Source of the DNA: Mesorhizobium sp. M4B.F.Ca.ET.203.01.1.1
GTDB taxonomy: Bacteria > Pseudomonadota > Alphaproteobacteria > Rhizobiales > Rhizobiaceae
Direction of reading: 5' to 3'
DNA length: 64,000 bases
Assembly (NCBI RefSeq): GCF_004791025.1
Contig: NZ_SRUO01000010.1
Span: 62,001 to 126,000, forward strand
Both the position numbers and the translations under genes were made by a program. The notes below the pieces were generated by a model, which did not search any database, was not told the DNA's origin, and saw only the letters and a program-made list of their open reading frames with translations. Below are positions 24,430 to 35,524 of this stretch, piece by piece; the first letter of the stretch is position 1, and each line of letters begins with the position of its first letter.

Positions 24430-24628
24430 TTCCCTTCTCCCCCTGTGGGAGAAGGTGCATCGGCGCGCAGCGCCGAGGCGGATGAGGGGTACTGGAAGAA
24501 ACGAGGCGTTTGAAAATCGAGCAATTTTAGGCGCTTAGTTCTTCAGCGCGGCGATCCTTCCAGCACCCCTCATTCGACCTCGCTTCGCGAGGCCACGTTC
24601 TCCCGCAGGCGGAGAAGGAGAGGCGCCT
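24430..24628. repeat. Palindromic intergenic element between rlmE and an MFS gene
   Basis: An outer hairpin CCTTCTCCCCCTGTGGGAGAAGG lies at one end and a matching TTCTCCCGCAGGCGGAGAAGG at the other. The inner arms GGATGAGGGGTACTGGAAG and CTTCCAGCACCCCTCATTC are inverted. The whole segment can fold into one long structure and probably serves both convergent genes as a terminator. Same architecture as the elements at 35525 and 55096. Confidence 0.7.
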
Positions 24629-26139
24629 TACTCCCCCGGCGACCTTGCCGGCTCCAGCGTCTTCGGCGTCGAAAGCCGGCCATGTCCGGACACCGCGTTG
24701 CCGGCATCGGGCGCCAGCCGCATGAACGACAGCGATGCAACCGCCGACACTGCCGCGACGATGAAGAAGGCGGTGTGGAAGTCGGCCAGCGTCAGCGGCC
24801 CGCCATGGATCGAGGTCGACACTTCGAGGATGCCGCCGGCCAGCGCCACGCCGAGCGCGATCGACAGCTGCTGGAACACCGCCGTGATCGGCGTCGCCTT
24901 GCTGGTATCTTCGGCCGACACCTCGGCATAGGAGAGCGCGTTGACGCCGGTGAAGAACATCGAGCGGATGAAGCCGCCGACCAGCAATATGGCAAGCATC
25001 AGCACATAGGGCGTTTCGGGGGTGAACAGGCCGTAGATGGCGATCGACCCGGCCGCGACCAGCGAGCCCGAGATCAGCACCCGGCGGAACCCGGCGAGCC
25101 GGAAGATCAGCGCGGTAACGAATTTCATGCCGATGGCGCCGATCGCCGAGACGAAGGTAATCATGCCCGACTGGAACGGCGTCAGCCCGAAGCCGATCTG
25201 GAACATCAGCGGCAAGAGGAACGGTACCGCGCCGATGCCGATGCGAAACAGCGAGCCGCCGAGCACGGACGAGCGGAACACCTGGTTTCGGAACAGCTCG
25301 AGCGCCAGCAATGGATTCTGCGCCCGGCGCGCATGCAGCAGATAGAGAATGCCAGAAACCAGCCCGACGGCCACGGTGATGAAACCGATCGCCGGCGGCA
25401 GATAGGGCAGGCTGACCACGGACAGGCCGAACACGACGCCGGAAGCCGCGAGCCCGCTCAGCACAAATCCCGGAAAATCCAGCGGCGGTGTCTCGGCGGC
25501 ATCCGTCTCCGGCAGGAAACGGGTGGCGAGCCAGATGCCGATGAGCCCGATCGGCACGTTGATCAGGAAGATCCAGTGCCAGGTGAAATAGGTGGTGATG
25601 AAGCCGCCGATCGGCGGACCGACCAGCGGTCCGACCAGGGCCGGCACGGTCAGCCACGACATCGCCGCGACCAGCTCGCTCTTCGGCGTGGCGCGTACCA
25701 GCACCAGGCGCCCGACCGGCGTCATCATGGCGCCGCCGATTCCCTGCAGGAAGCGCGAGACGACAAAAGCGGGCAGCGAATTGGATATTGCGCAAGCGAC
25801 GGAGCCGAGGATGAAGACGGCGATCGCGGCGCGAAAGACGTTCTTGGCGCCGAAGCGGTCGGCCATCCAGCCGCTGATCGGAATGAAGATCGCCAGCGAC
25901 ACCAGATAGGCCGTCAGCGCCAGCTTGAGTGCGATCGGGCTGGTGTGGATGTCCACCGCGATCGCCGGCAGCGACGTCGCGATCACGGTCGAATCCATGT
26001 TCTCCATGAAAAGTGCGACCGCCAGGATGAGCGGAATGATGCGGCTCAAGGGAACGCGTCCAGGCTTCGAATCTTGTCGCCGACCGGGGGCAAGCCGACA
26101 CGCAAGGGCGGTTATCACGCCTTGCCCCGGATGTCGCAT
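24628..26139 (-). CDS. MFS drug-efflux-type transporter (DHA2/EmrB family)
   Basis: A 503-aa protein with about 14 membrane segments. Motif A variant GWMADRFGAKNVFRAAI, the RFLQGIGGAMMTPVGRLVLVR stretch and motif C-like VPALVGPLVGPPIGGFI place it in the DHA2 proton-antiport family. The likely role is export of toxic compounds; the substrate is unknown. The Met at 26139 is the last ATG before the first membrane segment; about 30 residues of soluble N-terminus precede it, and a GTG (VPLSRIIPL) further in is possible. No regulator is adjacent. Confidence 0.87.
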   Translation of the reverse strand: MRHPGQGVITALACRLAPGRRQDSKPGRVPLSRIIPLILAVALFMENMDSTVIATSLPAIAVDIHTSPIALKLALTAYLVSLAIFIPISGWMADRFGAKNVFRAAIAVFILGSVACAISNSLPAFVVSRFLQGIGGAMMTPVGRLVLVRATPKSELVAAMSWLTVPALVGPLVGPPIGGFITTYFTWHWIFLINVPIGLIGIWLATRFLPETDAAETPPLDFPGFVLSGLAASGVVFGLSVVSLPYLPPAIGFITVAVGLVSGILYLLHARRAQNPLLALELFRNQVFRSSVLGGSLFRIGIGAVPFLLPLMFQIGFGLTPFQSGMITFVSAIGAIGMKFVTALIFRLAGFRRVLISGSLVAAGSIAIYGLFTPETPYVLMLAILLVGGFIRSMFFTGVNALSYAEVSAEDTSKATPITAVFQQLSIALGVALAGGILEVSTSIHGGPLTLADFHTAFFIVAAVSAVASLSFMRLAPDAGNAVSGHGRLSTPKTLEPARSPGE

Positions 26140-26290
26140 TAAATTGCTGTCACGTTTGTGCGGCCGCAACCCTTGGTGGCCCGCAAATGGCTGAGCGCAA
26201 CACTTTGCGATCGACGCAACGAGCGGCTTTTCATCGGCCGCGGGACGTGTTACCAGCCAGCGCCAATCCTGAAAGGGAAGAAACGAGTCG

Positions 26291-26320
26291 GCGCTGTCCA
26301 TAACGGTCCAGCGCTTTTTT
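26291..26320 (+). terminator. Terminator-like hairpin in the guaB leader
   Basis: GCGCTG (26291-26296) pairs with CAGCGC (26309-26314), followed directly by six T (26315-26320), 37 bp before the guaB start. No plus-strand gene ends nearby: the preceding plus-strand gene is rlmE, about 1.9 kb away. It therefore probably acts on the guaB transcript itself as an attenuator. The stem is short. Confidence 0.45.
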
Positions 26321-26357
26321 GTATTCCCCAGGCTTTTTCGTGTTCGAAGGACTGGCC

Positions 26358-27860
26358 ATGGCAAAAATCATCGAAACGTCCACCGGCGCGCTGGCGCTGA
26401 CCTTTGACGACGTGCTGCTGCAGCCCGGTCATTCCGAGGTCATGCCCGGCGAGACCGACATCCGCACCCGCATTGCCGGCGACATCGACCTCAACGTGCC
26501 GATCCTGTCGGCCGCCATGGACACCGTCACCGAGGCCCGGCTCGCCATCGCCATGGCCCAGGCCGGCGGCATCGGCGTCATCCACCGCAATTTCTCGCCG
26601 GCCGAGCAGGCCGAGCAGGTCCGCCAGGTGAAGAAGTTCGAATCCGGCATGGTGGTGAACCCCGTCACCATCGGTCCGGACGCCACGCTCGCCGATGCGC
26701 TGGCGCTGATGCGCACCTACTCGATTTCGGGCATTCCGGTGGTCGAGAACGGTGGCACCGGCGGCCACACGGTCGGCCGGCTGGTCGGCATCCTGACCAA
26801 CCGCGACGTGCGTTTCGCCTCCGACCCCTCGCAGAAGGTCTATGAGTTGATGACCCGCGAGAACCTGATCACGGTCAAGGAGAACGTCGACCAGGACGAG
26901 GCCAAGCGGCTCTTGCACAAGCACCGCATCGAGAAGCTGGTCGTCGTCGACAGGAAGGGCAATTGCGTCGGCCTCATCACCGTCAAGGACATCGAGAAGT
27001 CGCAGCTCAACCCGCACGCCACCAAGGATGCGCAGGGACGGCTACGCGCCGCCGCCGCCACCAGCGTCGGCGATGACGGCTTCGAGCGTGCCGAACGCCT
27101 CATCGATGCCGGTGTCGATCTCCTCGTCATCGACACCGCGCACGGCCACTCGCAGCGCGTGCTGGACGCGGTGACCCGGGCGAAGAAGCTCTCCAATTCG
27201 GTGCGCATCCTGGCCGGCAACGTCGCCACTGCGGAAGGCACGCAGGCGCTGATCGACGCCGGCGCCGACGCCGTCAAGGTCGGCATTGGTCCGGGCTCGA
27301 TCTGCACCACCCGAATCGTCGCCGGCGTCGGCGTGCCGCAGCTTTCGGCGATCATGTCGGCGGTCGAGACGGCGCACAAAAAGGGCGTGACGGTGATTGC
27401 CGACGGCGGCATCAAATATTCCGGCGATCTCGCCAAGGCGCTCGCCGCCGGCGCCGGCGCCGCCATGATCGGCTCGCTGCTGGCCGGCACCGACGAGAGC
27501 CCGGGCGAGGTCTATCTGCACCAGGGCCGCTCGTTCAAGGCCTATCGCGGCATGGGCTCGGTCGGCGCCATGGCGCGCGGCTCGGCCGATCGGTACTTCC
27601 AGGCCGAGGTCCGCGATACGCTGAAACTGGTCCCGGAAGGCATCGAAGGGCAGGTTCCCTACAAAGGACCTGTGGCTGGCGTGCTGCACCAGCTTGCAGG
27701 CGGCCTGAAAGCCGCTATGGGTTATGTCGGTGGCCGCGATCTTGCCGATTTCCGGGAACGCGCCACCTTTGTGCGCATATCCAACGCCGGACTTCGTGAA
27801 AGCCACGCCCATGACGTCACGATCACCCGCGAAAGCCCGAACTATCCGGGCGGAATTTGA
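26358..27860 (+). CDS. guaB: IMP dehydrogenase
   Basis: A 500-aa enzyme that oxidises IMP to XMP, the committed step of GMP synthesis. The N-terminal barrel part (ALTFDDVLLQPGHSEVMP, SAAMDTVTEARLAIAMAQAG) is interrupted by a CBS pair (about residues 95-215). The catalytic loop GPGSICTTRIVAGVGVPQ follows with Cys about 316, then the flap region YRGMGSVGAM. ATG 26358 gives the standard MAKIIET start. A terminator-like hairpin sits in its leader. Confidence 0.96.
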   Translation: MAKIIETSTGALALTFDDVLLQPGHSEVMPGETDIRTRIAGDIDLNVPILSAAMDTVTEARLAIAMAQAGGIGVIHRNFSPAEQAEQVRQVKKFESGMVVNPVTIGPDATLADALALMRTYSISGIPVVENGGTGGHTVGRLVGILTNRDVRFASDPSQKVYELMTRENLITVKENVDQDEAKRLLHKHRIEKLVVVDRKGNCVGLITVKDIEKSQLNPHATKDAQGRLRAAAATSVGDDGFERAERLIDAGVDLLVIDTAHGHSQRVLDAVTRAKKLSNSVRILAGNVATAEGTQALIDAGADAVKVGIGPGSICTTRIVAGVGVPQLSAIMSAVETAHKKGVTVIADGGIKYSGDLAKALAAGAGAAMIGSLLAGTDESPGEVYLHQGRSFKAYRGMGSVGAMARGSADRYFQAEVRDTLKLVPEGIEGQVPYKGPVAGVLHQLAGGLKAAMGYVGGRDLADFRERATFVRISNAGLRESHAHDVTITRESPNYPGGI

Positions 27861-28479
27861 TCAGGCCGCCGAGCCTGATCAACGGGATCGTTACACGCTT
27901 TGGCGCAACCTGACGGCGACGGCGCTTCGGCTGTCGCGGCACACCGCGGCACTCGCGTTCGTCACGCTGGCGGTCTTCGTCGCCATGACCCTGCTGGAAT
28001 TCTTCTATTTCCGCCGCCTGAGCGGCGGACTGCCGTCGCTCGACATGCGCCTTGCCGGCTTCACGCCGGATGAGGGCATGGCCTGGCTCACCGCGCTTGG
28101 CCGGCGCGGCGGCGAGATCATCCTCGTCTGGCACTATCTGACCTTCGACCTCCTGTTCCCGGCGCTCCTGTCGCTGACCCTGGTCAGCCTCCTTCTGGCC
28201 ACCGGACGCCGGCTGGCCAAGTTCCGGGCGATGGCCGCACCGGCCCAGTCGCTGTTGGCGTTCGTGCTCGTGCTGCCCTACACGCTTGCCGACTACGCGC
28301 AGAATCTCGCCGTGGCGCGGCTGCTATCGGATTTCCAGTCGGCCAATCCCGATTCGCTCGCCTTCGCCTCTGCCCTGACCGTCACCAAATTCGCGCTGCT
28401 GGCGATCCCGGTGGTTGTCATTGCGGTCTTCTACCTCGCGGATCAGCGGCGGGCCGGGCAGGGCGGCGAGCGGCCGTGA
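27811..28479 (+). CDS. Integral membrane protein of unknown function
   Basis: A 222-aa protein with a short charged N-terminus and four hydrophobic segments (ALAFVTLAVFVAMTLLEFF, LLFPALLSLTLVSLLLATG, LLAFVLVLPYTLADYAQNLA, FALLAIPVVVIAVFYLA). I do not recognise a family. Starting at ATG 27811 it overlaps the end of guaB by 50 bp in another frame, and it overlaps the MAPEG gene by 4 bp at its end. The three genes are probably one transcript. Confidence 0.7.
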   Translation: MTSRSPAKARTIRAEFDQAAEPDQRDRYTLWRNLTATALRLSRHTAALAFVTLAVFVAMTLLEFFYFRRLSGGLPSLDMRLAGFTPDEGMAWLTALGRRGGEIILVWHYLTFDLLFPALLSLTLVSLLLATGRRLAKFRAMAAPAQSLLAFVLVLPYTLADYAQNLAVARLLSDFQSANPDSLAFASALTVTKFALLAIPVVVIAVFYLADQRRAGQGGERP

Positions 28480-28895
28480 GCCAGACCGCGATCTTCTGGC
28501 CGATGCTGGCGCATGTGCTGCTGGTCTATATCGTCTATCTCGTGATGGCCCGGCGCCGGTATTTCGCCGTCAAGTCGGGCGAGGCAAAGGTCGGCCAGTA
28601 CAAGGTCCGCGCCACCGAGCCGGCCTCCTGCGTCACCGTCGCCAACAATCTGATCAACCAGTTCGAGTTACCGGTGCTGTTTCACGTGCTGTGCCTGGCG
28701 CTGTTCGTGACCAACGGCGTCAACTATCTGACGCTTGCGCTGGCGTGGATCTTCATCCTGTCGCGCTACGTCCACGCCTGGGTGCATCTCAGCAGCAACA
28801 ACCTGCGCCACCGCAGCCGCGTCTTCTTCTTCGGCGCCGCGGTGCTGCTGCTGGCCTGGGCGTTGTTCGCGTTGCACCTCGCCGGCGTGGGCTGA
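28476..28895 (+). CDS. MAPEG family membrane protein
   Basis: A 139-aa protein with four membrane segments and the MAPEG pattern: PVLFHVLCLALF after a polar loop with NNLINQFE, then LSRYVHAWVHLSSNNLRHRS. MAPEG proteins include glutathione-dependent detoxification enzymes, but bacterial members are mostly uncharacterised. GTG 28476 overlaps the previous stop by 4 bp. The gene converges on rnd. Confidence 0.82.
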   Translation: MSQTAIFWPMLAHVLLVYIVYLVMARRRYFAVKSGEAKVGQYKVRATEPASCVTVANNLINQFELPVLFHVLCLALFVTNGVNYLTLALAWIFILSRYVHAWVHLSSNNLRHRSRVFFFGAAVLLLAWALFALHLAGVG

Positions 28896-28911
28896 ACGCT
28901 TCCGGCTGGCG

Positions 28912-30063
28912 CTACAGGTCGAACACGGCGATCTTGCGCTTGTCGAACTTGATGCCGATCTCGCCGCGCACCAGCTTCAGCGCCTGTTCGCCGAACACTG
29001 CGCGCCGCCAGCCCTGAAGAGCCGGCACGTCGGCATCCTGGCCCTCGGCCGCGATGCGGTCGATATCGTCGCTGGAGGCGAGCACCTTCGAGGCGACGCC
29101 TTCCTTTTCGGCGACGATGCGCAACAGCACCTTGAGCAGCTCCGCCGCGGCACTCGAACCTTCGGGCGGCTGGAACGTCTTCGGCAGCTTCGGCATCGCC
29201 TCCTTGGGCAGGGCAAGCGCGGTGGTGACGGCGCCCAGCAGCGCCGTTGCGGTCGCCGAGCGCTCCCAGCCTTTCGGCGTCGTGCGCAGCCGGCCGAGCG
29301 CGGTGGAATCGCGCGGCGCCTGCTGCGCGATCTCATAGATGGCATCGTCCTTCAGCACCCGGCCGCGCGGCACGTCGCGCTCGCGCGCCTCGCGCTCGCG
29401 CCAGGCGGCGACCGCCTGCACGATCGCCAGCTCCTGCGGCTTGCGCAGCCGCATCTTCAGCCGCTTCCAGGCGTCCTCCGGGTGCGGATCGTAGGTCTGG
29501 CGCGAGGTCAGCACCTCCATTTCCTCGTTGAGCCAGTGGGCGCGGTTCTCGCGCTTGAGCTCGGCGCTGAGCTTCTTGTAGACGTCGATCAGATGGGTGA
29601 CGTCGGCGAGCGCATAGTCGAGCTGCTTGTCGGAAAGCGGCCGGTGGCGCCAGTCGGTGAAACGCGAGGATTTGTCGAGCCGGGCACCGGTGATGCGCTG
29701 CACCAGCTGGTCGTAGGAGACGCTGTCGCCGAAGCCGCAGACCATCGCCGCCACCTGGGTGTCGAACACCGGGTGCGGCATGAGATCGCCGAGATGGACG
29801 ATGATTTCGATGTCCTGGCGCGCCGCGTGGAAGACTTTGACCACGGCTTCGTTGGCCATCAGCCGGAAGAACGGTTTCAGGTCGATGTCTGGCGACAGCG
29901 GGTCGATCAGCGCGGTCTGGCCGGGCGCGGCCATCTGGATCAGGCACAGGATCGGCCAGAAGGTCGTCTCGCGGATGAACTCGGTATCGACGGTGACGAA
30001 TTCCGACTTTTCGAACGCGGCGATGGCGCTCTCGAGCTCAGCTTGGGTGGTGATGACGTGCAT
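28912..30063 (-). CDS. rnd: Ribonuclease D
   Basis: A 383-aa 3'-5' exoribonuclease for tRNA 3' processing. The DEDDy exonuclease domain shows ExoI VTVDTEFIRE, ExoII HAARQDIEII and ExoIII YALADVTHLIDVY. An HRDC domain follows (residues about 205-285, ELAIVQAVAAWREREARER...). ATG 30063 was taken rather than the TTG just before it. Convergent with the MAPEG gene. Confidence 0.93.
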   Translation of the reverse strand: MHVITTQAELESAIAAFEKSEFVTVDTEFIRETTFWPILCLIQMAAPGQTALIDPLSPDIDLKPFFRLMANEAVVKVFHAARQDIEIIVHLGDLMPHPVFDTQVAAMVCGFGDSVSYDQLVQRITGARLDKSSRFTDWRHRPLSDKQLDYALADVTHLIDVYKKLSAELKRENRAHWLNEEMEVLTSRQTYDPHPEDAWKRLKMRLRKPQELAIVQAVAAWREREARERDVPRGRVLKDDAIYEIAQQAPRDSTALGRLRTTPKGWERSATATALLGAVTTALALPKEAMPKLPKTFQPPEGSSAAAELLKVLLRIVAEKEGVASKVLASSDDIDRIAAEGQDADVPALQGWRRAVFGEQALKLVRGEIGIKFDKRKIAVFDL

Positions 30064-30136
30064 CAAATCGCTTTTAAGAACAAATTAGGTCCCTTTCAAT
30101 TTCAGCCGCGGGCGCTTTCGTCAAGCCGCCGCAAGG

Positions 30137-31381
30137 TCATGGCTCGCTCGATCCATCGGAATCGCCGCTGCGCCGCGCCAGCCGCGCGAACACCGTCGAT
30201 GTGCGCAAGAGCGCGGTGAAAGGGCTGCGTCTGTCGGCCGGCACGCCGGAGCGCACCTGCATGCGGTAAAGAATGACGAGAATCAGCACCGCGTAGACCA
30301 TGGCACTGAACACAAACAGGGCGCCCGGTCCGAAATATTGCATCGCCGCCGAGGCCGCGAACGGGCCGCCGATGGCGCCGAACGAATAGAACAGCATCAG
30401 GGCCGCGTTGATCAGCACGAACTCGCCTTTGTCGGCGCGGTCGTTGGCATGCGCTGCGGACAGCGAAAAGAGCGGCATGGCGAAGCTGCCGAAGATGAAG
30501 ACGATGACGAAGTTGAGGAACGGGTCGGCGCCCGCCAGGAACACCAGTGCCAGTGCTGCGAGCATCGCGCAGCAGGTGGTCGCCAGCAGCACCGAGCGCC
30601 GGTCCCGGCGGTCGGAGAGATAGCCGAGCGGATACTGGATCAGGGCGCCGCCGAAGATGCCGACGCTGACGAAGGTCACGACATCGGCGACCGACATGCC
30701 GATCTGCTCGGCATAGACGGGCGAGAGCGTGCGGAAGGCGCTGTTGGTGACGCCGACGGCGATGCAGCCGATCGAGCCGAGCGGCGAGATGCGCCAGACG
30801 CGCGGCAGGTCGAGCTTGACGTCTTCCGGCGGCGTCGGGTTGGAGCGGTCGCCGAGTGAGACCGGCACCAGCGACAGCGTGATCATCATCGACATGATGG
30901 CGAAGATGGCAAAGCCGCCGGCGCCGAAGATCGGTATCAGGAACTGCGCGCTGGTGACCGAGCCGATGTCGACCATGCGGTAGATGGCAAGCACGCGTGC
31001 GCGGTCCTTGTTGGTGACGCCGGAGTTCAGCCAGGCTTCCATTACGGTGAACAGGCCGGCGAAGCAGAAACCGCCGGCAAAGCGCACCGCGCACCACATG
31101 ACAGGATCGATGACCAGCACCAGGAGCAGTGTACCGGCCGAAGCGGTGGCGGCGAGCGCCGAGAAGGTCCTGACATGGCCGACCGCCTTCAGGATGCGGG
31201 TGACTGCCAGGCAGCCGAGCAGGAAGCCGGCGAAGTAGAAGGTGCCCATCAGGCCGATGACGGGGGCGGAAAAGCCTTCCTGCGCGCCGCGCAGCGCGAT
31301 CAGCGTGCCCTGCAGCCCGTTGCCGCCAAGCAGGATGCCGGCGGCGATGAGGAGGGGGATCAGCGGGCGTATCGAGGACAT
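30137..31381 (-). CDS. MFS transporter (YcaD-like)
   Basis: A 414-aa protein with 12 predicted membrane segments. Motif A-like YLSDRRDRRSVLLATTC is in the second half, and VMEAWLNSGVTNKDRARVL is typical of the YcaD/MFS_1 subgroup. The substrate is unknown. ATG 31381 begins directly before the first segment; an in-frame TTG at 31393 is less likely. It stands downstream of, and may be cotranscribed with, the MFS gene at 31494 (112 bp gap). Confidence 0.85.
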   Translation of the reverse strand: MSSIRPLIPLLIAAGILLGGNGLQGTLIALRGAQEGFSAPVIGLMGTFYFAGFLLGCLAVTRILKAVGHVRTFSALAATASAGTLLLVLVIDPVMWCAVRFAGGFCFAGLFTVMEAWLNSGVTNKDRARVLAIYRMVDIGSVTSAQFLIPIFGAGGFAIFAIMSMMITLSLVPVSLGDRSNPTPPEDVKLDLPRVWRISPLGSIGCIAVGVTNSAFRTLSPVYAEQIGMSVADVVTFVSVGIFGGALIQYPLGYLSDRRDRRSVLLATTCCAMLAALALVFLAGADPFLNFVIVFIFGSFAMPLFSLSAAHANDRADKGEFVLINAALMLFYSFGAIGGPFAASAAMQYFGPGALFVFSAMVYAVLILVILYRMQVRSGVPADRRSPFTALLRTSTVFARLARRSGDSDGSSEP

Positions 31382-31493
31382 AGGGGAAGGCAATCACATG
31401 TTGGTGATCCTTCTTGGACCAACACCACCACCAATGCCAGCGGCAATTATGGGGCCAATGGCGCTTGCTTAGGGGCCGTATTGGGAGCGGCGC

Positions 31494-32720
31494 TCAGGCC
31501 TTGCCCGCCGGCGCCAATGCTCTCGCCCGCGCCGGATCGGCAGCTTCGTTCGCCGGCGCGGCGGACTTGGCCGGCCGGCGTCCGAGCGAACCCGCGGTCA
31601 GCAGGCTGAGCACGATGAACGGGATGCCGATGCCGAAGGCCGAGCGGATGCCCCAATGGTCGGAGACGAAGCCGAGCAGCGGCGGGCCGAGCAGAAAGGC
31701 GACGAAGGAGATCTGCGACAGCGCCGCGACATTGATTGCCGCGGAGCGGTCCGTGCGCTGAGCGGCGGCTGAGATCGCCAGCGGGAAGATGGCGCTGGTG
31801 CCGATGCCCAGAAGCGCAAAGCCCAGCAATGAGAAAAACGGTGCCGGCGACAGGAAGACCAAAAGCACGCCCGCCGCCATTGTCGCCAGCAGCACGCGCG
31901 CCACGCCGCTCGGCGAGTGGCGATCGACGAAACTGTCGGCGAAGAAGCGGGTGGTCGCTTGCGAGAACGCGAACAGCGCCACGGTGAAGCCGGCGACGAA
32001 GGGGCCGGTGTCGAACACGGTGCGCATGTAGATCGCCGACCAGTCGATGCTGGCGCCTTCCAGCAGCATCGCCGACAGCGTCACGGCGACCAGGACCAGG
32101 ATCGGCAGTGTCGGCCGCGCGAACATGGGCGCGGCATCGCCGCTGCCGGCGTGGCGGGCGGGCGCCGGCTCGTAGCCGCCGAGAAAGAGCATCATCGACA
32201 GGGCCACCATCGGCACGACGAGGGCGAGGTGGAGTTGCGGCGACAGTCCGAGATGCGCGAGCGCTCCTCCGAACAGCCCGGCGCCGAAGAAGCCGATGCT
32301 CCAGAACGAGTGCGCCCGGTTCATGATCCGGCGTCCGAGCAGGAACTCGGTCCTGTCTGCCTCGACATTGAGGACGATCTCGACGCTGCCGATCATCAAG
32401 CCGACCGGAAGCAGCATCAGGAACAGCGCAAGCGGCCCCGGCGCGTGCACGGCGAGCGCGTAGGCGGTCGCAATGAGCGGCACGAGGCCGAGCAGCGCGC
32501 GGCGGAAGCCGACCCGCTCCAGCAATGGCGCCGCCAGCGTCAGCGCGATCAAGGTGCCGATCGGCGTCCCGATCAGGCTGAGCCCGAGCGTGCCGTCCTC
32601 GATGTCCATGGCGCGCTTGATGTCGGGAAGCCGCGGAAAGATGTTGCCCATGGCGAAGGAATAGATCGCGAACCCGGCATAGACGCGGTGTTGAGGGGCA
32701 AGGCTGAGACCAAAACGCAT
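31494..32720 (-). CDS. MFS transporter (YbjJ-like)
   Basis: A 408-aa protein with 12 membrane segments. Stretches NIFPRLPDIKRAMDIEDGTL, IGTPIGTLIALTLAAPLLER and EIVLNVEADRTEFLLGRRIM are characteristic of YbjJ-type carriers, whose substrates are not established. The start at 32720 has AAGGAA upstream. It is divergent from a DeoR-type regulator with a shared palindromic region between them, so the pair is probably a regulator and its target. The substrate may therefore be a sugar-related compound, by inference only. Confidence 0.83.
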   Translation of the reverse strand: MRFGLSLAPQHRVYAGFAIYSFAMGNIFPRLPDIKRAMDIEDGTLGLSLIGTPIGTLIALTLAAPLLERVGFRRALLGLVPLIATAYALAVHAPGPLALFLMLLPVGLMIGSVEIVLNVEADRTEFLLGRRIMNRAHSFWSIGFFGAGLFGGALAHLGLSPQLHLALVVPMVALSMMLFLGGYEPAPARHAGSGDAAPMFARPTLPILVLVAVTLSAMLLEGASIDWSAIYMRTVFDTGPFVAGFTVALFAFSQATTRFFADSFVDRHSPSGVARVLLATMAAGVLLVFLSPAPFFSLLGFALLGIGTSAIFPLAISAAAQRTDRSAAINVAALSQISFVAFLLGPPLLGFVSDHWGIRSAFGIGIPFIVLSLLTAGSLGRRPAKSAAPANEAADPARARALAPAGKA

Positions 32721-32783
32721 CGCGGTGTTTTCCTTGAAGGGAGCAGACGGCTGGGTTTGCCAGCGGTCCGACAAGAGTCACTT

Positions 32784-32810
32784 CTTGCATAAACGTGCAA
32801 AACATGCAAG
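32784..32810. promoter_or_regulatory. Candidate DeoR operator between divergent genes
   Basis: CTTGCAT (32784-32790) and ATGCAAG (32804-32810) form an inverted repeat. Within it TTGCATAAACGTGCAA is a second, overlapping dyad. The site lies 30 bp upstream of the DeoR-type gene and 64 bp from the MFS start, suited to controlling both. Confidence 0.5.
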
Positions 32811-32839
32811 AACGTGTATAGCGAAATCAGGGTCATGCA

Positions 32840-33598
32840 ATGCTGACGGATCAACGGCACCAGATCATCCGCGACCGTCTCGCGGTCGAGGGCAGGGTGC
32901 TGGCCGGGGAGCTGGCGAGCCACTTCGGCGTTTCCGAGGACACGGTCCGGCGCGACCTCAGGGAGCTGGCGAAGGCGGGCGAGTGTCGCCGCGTCTACGG
33001 CGGCGCCGTCGCATCGGCACCTTTGGCCGCGGCAACAGTCGGCCAGCGCAGCGGCCATGCGGTCGAGGAGAAGATGCGGCTGGCGAGCGCGGCGGTGAGG
33101 CTGCTTTCCGCCGGGCAGAGCCTGTTCATCGATGGTGGCAGCACCAATGCGGCGATCGCCAGGGCCATTCCGCGCGAGCTCGACCTGACCGTCGCCACCA
33201 ATTCGCTCGGCGTTGCCTCGGCGCTGTCCGATCACCCGCAGGTCGAGTTGATCGTGCTCGGCGGCAGGTTCGTCCGCGAGCTCGGAACCTGCGTCGGCGC
33301 CGACACGCTGGCCGCCATCGCGCAGCTTGGCGCCGATCTGTGTTTCCTGGGCTCCTGCGGCCTCGACGCCGCGCGTGGCGTGACGGCTTTCGATTCGGCG
33401 GAGGCCGAGGTGAAGCGGGCCATGGCCAGGAACAGCACCGGCATCGTGGTCGCCGTCACCAACGACAAGCTGGCCACCGCCGCGCCCTACCGCGTCGCCA
33501 GGGCCGAAGCGATCCGCCACCTTGTGGTGGAAAAGTCGGCGCCCGCCGCGATCCTTGCCGATTTCGAACGCCAGGGCGCCGAAATCCACTTTGCTTGA
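32840..33598 (+). CDS. DeoR family transcriptional regulator
   Basis: A 252-aa protein. The N-terminal DeoR helix-turn-helix (residues 5-57: RHQIIRDRLAVEGRVLAGEL, FGVSEDTVRRDLRELA) ends in the RVYGGAV signature. The C-terminal sugar-phosphate-sensing domain has IDGGSTNAAIARAIP, LGGRFVRELGTCVG and a GLDAARGVTAFDSAEAEVK loop. It probably represses the divergent MFS gene and itself through the palindromes at 32784-32810, with a phosphorylated sugar as inducer (inferred from the family). Confidence 0.9.
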   Translation: MLTDQRHQIIRDRLAVEGRVLAGELASHFGVSEDTVRRDLRELAKAGECRRVYGGAVASAPLAAATVGQRSGHAVEEKMRLASAAVRLLSAGQSLFIDGGSTNAAIARAIPRELDLTVATNSLGVASALSDHPQVELIVLGGRFVRELGTCVGADTLAAIAQLGADLCFLGSCGLDAARGVTAFDSAEAEVKRAMARNSTGIVVAVTNDKLATAAPYRVARAEAIRHLVVEKSAPAAILADFERQGAEIHFA

Positions 33599-33716
33599 GA
33601 GGCTGAGGCGGCGCTTCTGTGTGACCGCTTGCCTTGACAAAACCGGCCTCCCATGCGCTTTTCGCGCCAATTTTCGAGCCGGGCCGTCGGTCCGCAATCA
33701 GCATCCGGACTTCACC

Positions 33717-35510
<1,794 letters not shown>

Positions 35511-35524
35511 CGGTAGCGTTGCAG

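Noticed and set aside
24682..26142. 486-codon plus-strand frame opposite the DHA2 transporter
   Set aside because: Composition is mirror-like (Arg/Asp/Gln repeats); the minus strand encodes a clear 14-segment MFS protein.
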